Shown: positions 45,267 through 48,426 of the stretch, piece after piece | Position numbering within the stretch: the stretch's first letter is position 1 | How the letters are laid out: every line of letters begins with the position of its first letter | Virus record (IMG/VR): IMGVR_UViG_3300047323_000302 | Location: 1-48,426 of that record | Origin: a virus | Length of the DNA: 48,426 nucleotides | Direction: 5' to 3' (one strand) | Made by a program: the position numbers and the translations under genes | Notes under the pieces: generated by a model | What the model was told of the DNA's origin: nothing | Seen by the model: the letters and a program-made list of their open reading frames with translations, nothing else | The model's database searches: none

Positions 45267-46624
45267 TGCCGAAGCTGCTGCCCAACCAGCGCGCGGCAGT
45301 GGATTGGCTCTCCCAGGAGCGCGACACGCACCACGCCTTTCTGGTGATGGACATGGGGCTGGGCAAGACGGCAACCGCCATCGAGCACGCCAAGCAACAC
45401 CGCCCCGACACCCTGCTCGTCATCGTCCCTGCCGGTCTGCGCATCCATTGGGCGCGGGAATTTGACCTGTTTTGGCCCGGCCACCCGGACGTGGAGCTGG
45501 TGCTTTCGAGCACACAGCGCATCGGTCCGGCGTCCGTCATCGTCGTTAACTACGACCTGCTGGTTTATCCCACCATCCTCAACCAGCTGCGCGTCCGGCA
45601 GTGGGACATGCTGGTGTGCGATGAAAGCCAGATGGCCAACAACCTCGACACCAAGCGCGGCGCGGCGATCCTTGGGCGTGACGGTCTGGTCAAGCGCAGC
45701 GGGCAAGTCATCTGCCTGTCCGGCACCCCGGCGCCCAACCATATAGGCGAGTTGCACGGCTGGTTCTCGGCGTTGGTGCCGGAACTGCTCAAAGGCTGCA
45801 AGCAGTGGCCAGACGTGCGCAGTTACTACAGCTTTCTCACCCGGTACGCCAAGTTCAAGGTTGGCCAGTACGGCGTCACTGTGCTGGGCTCACGCAATGC
45901 CGGGGAGTTTCGCCGCCGCTTCTCAGGCGTGATCCTCCGGCAGCGCAAATCCGAAGTGATGAAGGATCTGCCGCCGCTGCGCACAGGCACCGTGACCATC
46001 GAAGCCGACGACCTGAGCGAGCTGCAAGTGCTGCTGGATCATCCCGACTACGCCGGGCTCAAGCTGGCGATGGAGAACCTACGGGCGGACGCGCCGGACG
46101 CCATGGCCCGGTTGCGCGAAGCCCTGTCCAGCACGCACCTTGCGACACTCCGTCGCTTGATCGCGGTCCACAAGATCGACCCCGTAGCCCGGTTGATCCG
46201 CGAGGAACTTGCGGGAGGCGACAATAAGCTGGTGGTGTTTGCCCACCACCGCCAGCTGCTGGAGGGGTTGCACGCCCTGCTGTACAGCTTTGGCCTGTAT
46301 CCGGCCATGGTTCACGGCGGCGTGGCCCCTGCCGAACGCCAGCGCCAAGTCGATCATTTCCAGAACTTCAAACGCTGTCGTGTGTTCCTGGGACAACTCG
46401 ACGCCGCTGGAACCGGCTACACCCTCACCGCTGCCAGTGACGTGCTGATGGCGGAATCCAGTTGGTCGCCGTCGAAGAACCTGCAAGCCATCAACCGTGT
46501 GTCGCGCATCGGCCAGAAAAACGCCTGTCTGGCCCGGTTTGTCTCGTTGGCCGGTTCGGTGGACGAGATTGTGAACATGGTACAGCTGCGCAAACTTGAC
46601 GCCCTGAATTCGCTGCTACTCTGA
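45266..46624 (+). CDS. SNF2-type superfamily 2 helicase
   Basis: 452 residues. Motif I (DMGLGKTATA, near residue 30), motif II as DESQ (VCDESQMANN), motif III (LSGTPAPNHIGE) and motif VI (AINRVSRIGQKN) mark a SNF2-family DNA translocase. Such proteins accompany DUF2800, DUF2815 and family A polymerases in phage replication modules and are thought to act in replication or recombination. Starts at ATG 45266 in a TGATG overlap. A family B-like sequence (TGCGACACTCCGTCGCT, about 46140) lies within the coding region and may be chance. Confidence 0.85.
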   Translation: MPKLLPNQRAAVDWLSQERDTHHAFLVMDMGLGKTATAIEHAKQHRPDTLLVIVPAGLRIHWAREFDLFWPGHPDVELVLSSTQRIGPASVIVVNYDLLVYPTILNQLRVRQWDMLVCDESQMANNLDTKRGAAILGRDGLVKRSGQVICLSGTPAPNHIGELHGWFSALVPELLKGCKQWPDVRSYYSFLTRYAKFKVGQYGVTVLGSRNAGEFRRRFSGVILRQRKSEVMKDLPPLRTGTVTIEADDLSELQVLLDHPDYAGLKLAMENLRADAPDAMARLREALSSTHLATLRRLIAVHKIDPVARLIREELAGGDNKLVVFAHHRQLLEGLHALLYSFGLYPAMVHGGVAPAERQRQVDHFQNFKRCRVFLGQLDAAGTGYTLTAASDVLMAESSWSPSKNLQAINRVSRIGQKNACLARFVSLAGSVDEIVNMVQLRKLDALNSLLL

Positions 46625-46637
46625 GGTTTCAGAGATA

Positions 46638-46655
46638 AGTATTTAAGTAAACACT
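46638..46655. repeat. Family A palindrome, copy 15
   Basis: AGTATTTA-AG-TAAACACT (8/8 and 7/8) in the 80-bp gap after the helicase and before the gene at 46705. Confidence 0.75.
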
Positions 46656-46704
46656 TAACCACTTATCGCAACTTGAGACCACACCAGCGAAACAGAGGCA
46701 TGTT

Positions 46705-47253
46705 ATGCACCTGAATATTTCTGTCGAAAACTACGACAATCCGCAGCAAATTCGCTCCCTCGCCGCCGCTTTAACCCTCTTCGCCAACGAACTTGAGACA
46801 AACGGTCGCACTTCCGGTCAAGTCGGCTACGCCGCCGAAGGCAGCGCCGCGTCCGTGCTGGTTACGGACGGAATCGACGGTGTTGGCCAGACCTCCGGCC
46901 AGACCCCGGACAAACCCAAACGCACCCGCAAGCCTGCTGCCGTCGCCGCGCCAGAACCTGAGCCCGAAGACGACCCGGACCTGCCGCCAGAAGACAGCGA
47001 CGACGGCGAAGAAAGCGAACCAGAGCCGCCCGCGAAAGAAGCCAAGGCCAAGCACAACGGCAAGGCGGCTGGCGACGACAAAGCCTTGCGCCAAGAAGTG
47101 CTGGAGCGCTTCGCCAGCTTCGCGGACGAAGCCGGTGTGCTGGAAGGCAAATCGCTCCTGGGCGAGTTCAATGCCACCAAGTTCAGCGAAGTCGCCGGGA
47201 CTGACCTGCGCGCCTTTGCCAAGCGCCTGACGGTGCTAGAAGCGTCCCTGTGA
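46705..47253 (+). CDS. Unknown protein of the replication module with acidic linker
   Basis: 182 residues. A short N-terminal domain (MHLNISVENYDNPQQIRSLAAALTLFANELE), a long Pro/Glu/Asp linker (APEPEPEDDPDLPPEDSDD), and a C-terminal helical domain (LRQEVLERFASFADEAGVLEGKSLLGEFNATKFSEVAGTDLRAFAKRL). GAGG lies 6 nt before ATG. The next gene starts within its stop (GTG-A). Its place before the nuclease suggests a recombination accessory protein, but this is inference. Confidence 0.65.
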   Translation: MHLNISVENYDNPQQIRSLAAALTLFANELETNGRTSGQVGYAAEGSAASVLVTDGIDGVGQTSGQTPDKPKRTRKPAAVAAPEPEPEDDPDLPPEDSDDGEESEPEPPAKEAKAKHNGKAAGDDKALRQEVLERFASFADEAGVLEGKSLLGEFNATKFSEVAGTDLRAFAKRLTVLEASL

Positions 47254-48426
47254 CCACGTTCGTGCTCAAGCCGGGCAAGGAAGCCAAGGACAGCGAGCAC
47301 AGCGCGCTGGGCGGTTCAGTCATCGCCCTTGTCGAGCTGTGCCCCGGCTCCTACCGGCTCAGCAAAGGCATGCCCAACACTGCCGGGCACTTCGCGCGCG
47401 AGGGATCGCTTGCGCATGAGCTGGCCGCGCACTGCCTTGAAAACGGCTTTTTCCCCAAGCGCTTCCTTGGCAAGACCATGCCCGGTTTCGAGGACATGAA
47501 GATCGACAAGGAAATGGTGCTCTACATCACCGAGTACGTGGACTACTGCCGCGCGCAGTGCGAACCGGGCGACGTGGTGTTGATCGAGGCCAGTTTCAAC
47601 CTCGACGAGCTGGTGACGGACGCGCCGGAATCGCTGTTTGGTTCGGCGGACTTCACCCGTTACCGGCCACGGACCGGCCACCTGCTGACGCTGGACCTGA
47701 AATACGGTTCTGGCGTGGCGGTGGAAGTGCGCAACGAGAAAGGCCAACCCAACCGCCAGACGTTGTACTACGCGACCGGCGCGACCCTGAAGCTGCGCGA
47801 GCAAGGCTACAAGGTCAAGTCCGCGTCCGTGGGCATCTTCCAGCCGCGCGCCATGCACCCGCACGGACCGGTGCGCATGGCCGACGTCAGCGCGCTGGAC
47901 CTGCTCGACTGGATGGGCGACCTGGCAGTCATTGTCCGCAATGCCGGACGCCCGGACGCGCCGCTGGTGGCTGGGCATCACTGCCGCGAGAAGTTTTGCA
48001 AGGCGTTGCCCCGCTGCAAAACCCATCAGGCATGGCTCATGTCGCAAGCGCAGCTGGAGTTCAGCGACGGCCTGTTGCAGCCGATCTTTGACGACCCGTC
48101 ACTGCTCAGCCACGACGACATCACCCGCGTGCTCGACGCCGCTCCGGCGTTGGTGGCGTGGGTGAAGGCCTGCCAAGACTACACGCACCGCACGCTGGAA
48201 AAAGGCGACGAGTTCCCCGGCTGGAAGCTGGTGGACAAGCGCGCCACTCGTTCATGGGACGGCGATCAAGACGAGATTGCCGCCGAGCTGGTGAAGCTCG
48301 GCGCGGACCCGGCTGCCATTTGGGACCGCTCCCTGTTGTCGCCCGCACAAGCGGAAAAGCTGCTTGAAAAAGACCGCCGCCCGGACATGGCCAACCTGAC
48401 CAAAAAAGTTTCCAGCGGCACCACCC
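47250..48426 (+). CDS. DUF2800 PD-(D/E)XK nuclease, N-terminal part (continues at 1)
   Basis: 392 codons from GTG 47250 to the window end; the rest is at 1-195, and the closed gene has 414 residues. RecB/Cas4-like motifs: FGSADF (motif II Asp), LLTLDLKYGSG (motif III, DxK) and QTLYYATGA (motif IV). Cysteines LCPGSYRL near residue 34 and HCREKFCKALPRC near 248-258 (Cx4Cx5C) resemble the four-cysteine iron-sulphur arrangement of Cas4/AddB nucleases. It should be the exonuclease of the replication-recombination module, with the SSB just downstream. GTG is used because it overlaps the preceding stop. Confidence 0.85.
   Translation, partial: MTTFVLKPGKEAKDSEHSALGGSVIALVELCPGSYRLSKGMPNTAGHFAREGSLAHELAAHCLENGFFPKRFLGKTMPGFEDMKIDKEMVLYITEYVDYCRAQCEPGDVVLIEASFNLDELVTDAPESLFGSADFTRYRPRTGHLLTLDLKYGSGVAVEVRNEKGQPNRQTLYYATGATLKLREQGYKVKSASVGIFQPRAMHPHGPVRMADVSALDLLDWMGDLAVIVRNAGRPDAPLVAGHHCREKFCKALPRCKTHQAWLMSQAQLEFSDGLLQPIFDDPSLLSHDDITRVLDAAPALVAWVKACQDYTHRTLEKGDEFPGWKLVDKRATRSWDGDQDEIAAELVKLGADPAAIWDRSLLSPAQAEKLLEKDRRPDMANLTKKVSSGTT
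48300..48426. repeat. Terminal direct repeat, right copy
   Basis: Identical to bases 1-127. Joining the copies gives a circle of 48,299 bp and restores the nuclease frame. Confidence 0.9.

Noticed and set aside
46139-46155. TGCGACACTCCGTCGCT in the helicase gene as a family B site
   Set aside because: Good arms, but inside coding sequence with no promoter context; kept only as a remark.
1-48426. tRNA genes, insertion sequences, diversity-generating retroelement
   Set aside because: No cloverleaf, transposase, reverse transcriptase or template repeat could be recognised by reading.

Overview
The window is one complete circular double-stranded DNA element of about 48.3 kb. Its first and last 127 bases are identical and a nuclease gene reads in frame across the join. 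It carries the structural genes of a short-tailed (podovirus-type) phage: large terminase, P22-like portal, scaffold, major capsid protein, head-tail adaptors, several ejection proteins and collar-domain tail fibres. It also carries a plasmid-style maintenance set: a winged-helix Rep protein with its own sigma70-type promoter next to an array of palindromic iterons, and a ParA / ribbon-helix-helix partition pair. The most economical reading is a temperate phage-plasmid. A tyrosine recombinase and an excisionase-like small protein mean that chromosomal integration, or dimer resolution, is also possible. The host is probably Pseudomonas. The genome is GC-rich, and one early gene (41447-42094) resembles MvaT, the H-NS-type protein typical of that genus. 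This is inference from remembered sequences, not a search.

Layout. (1) Rightward replication arm, 44.67 kb through the join to 4.06 kb: HTH protein, SNF2-type helicase, DUF2800 PD-(D/E)XK nuclease, DUF2815 single-strand-binding protein, family A DNA polymerase, ParA and its RHH partner. (2) Leftward structural block, 19.87 to 4.1 kb: scaffold, capsid, adaptor, tail protein, two GNAT-like proteins, three internal virion proteins including one of 1,921 residues, and a 26-residue membrane peptide. (3) Maintenance island, 19.9-22.45 kb, lying between portal and scaffold genes: three small rightward genes, the rep operon, iterons and a long non-coding control region. (4) Leftward structural block, 30.76 to 22.45 kb: fibre proteins, fibre chaperone, holin-like protein, terminase, portal, small membrane protein. 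(5) 30.8-35.0 kb: putative small terminase (leftward), small unknown genes and a CobS-like AAA+ ATPase with its partner (rightward). (6) Leftward early arm, 44.48 to 35.03 kb: integrase, ArdB/KlcA-like antirestriction protein, MvaT-like protein, many small unknown genes, excisionase-like HTH, primase-helicase and RusA resolvase, with an AT-rich repeat region at 35.54-35.95 kb.

Two families of dispersed palindromes tie the element together. Family A (consensus AGTATTTA-NN-TAAATACT) has about 15 copies, nearly all between genes and about one per transcription unit. Family B (about TGCGACA-NN-TTGTCGCA) has about a dozen copies, concentrated at replication, partition and early units. At two early promoters a B site supplies a -35 TTGTCG and an A site covers the -10 TATTTA, spaced 16-17 bp. 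This looks like a genome-wide two-operator control network, comparable to the dispersed C1 operators of phage-plasmid P1. No endolysin and no classical CI-type repressor could be recognised. No tRNA, CRISPR array or insertion sequence was seen.
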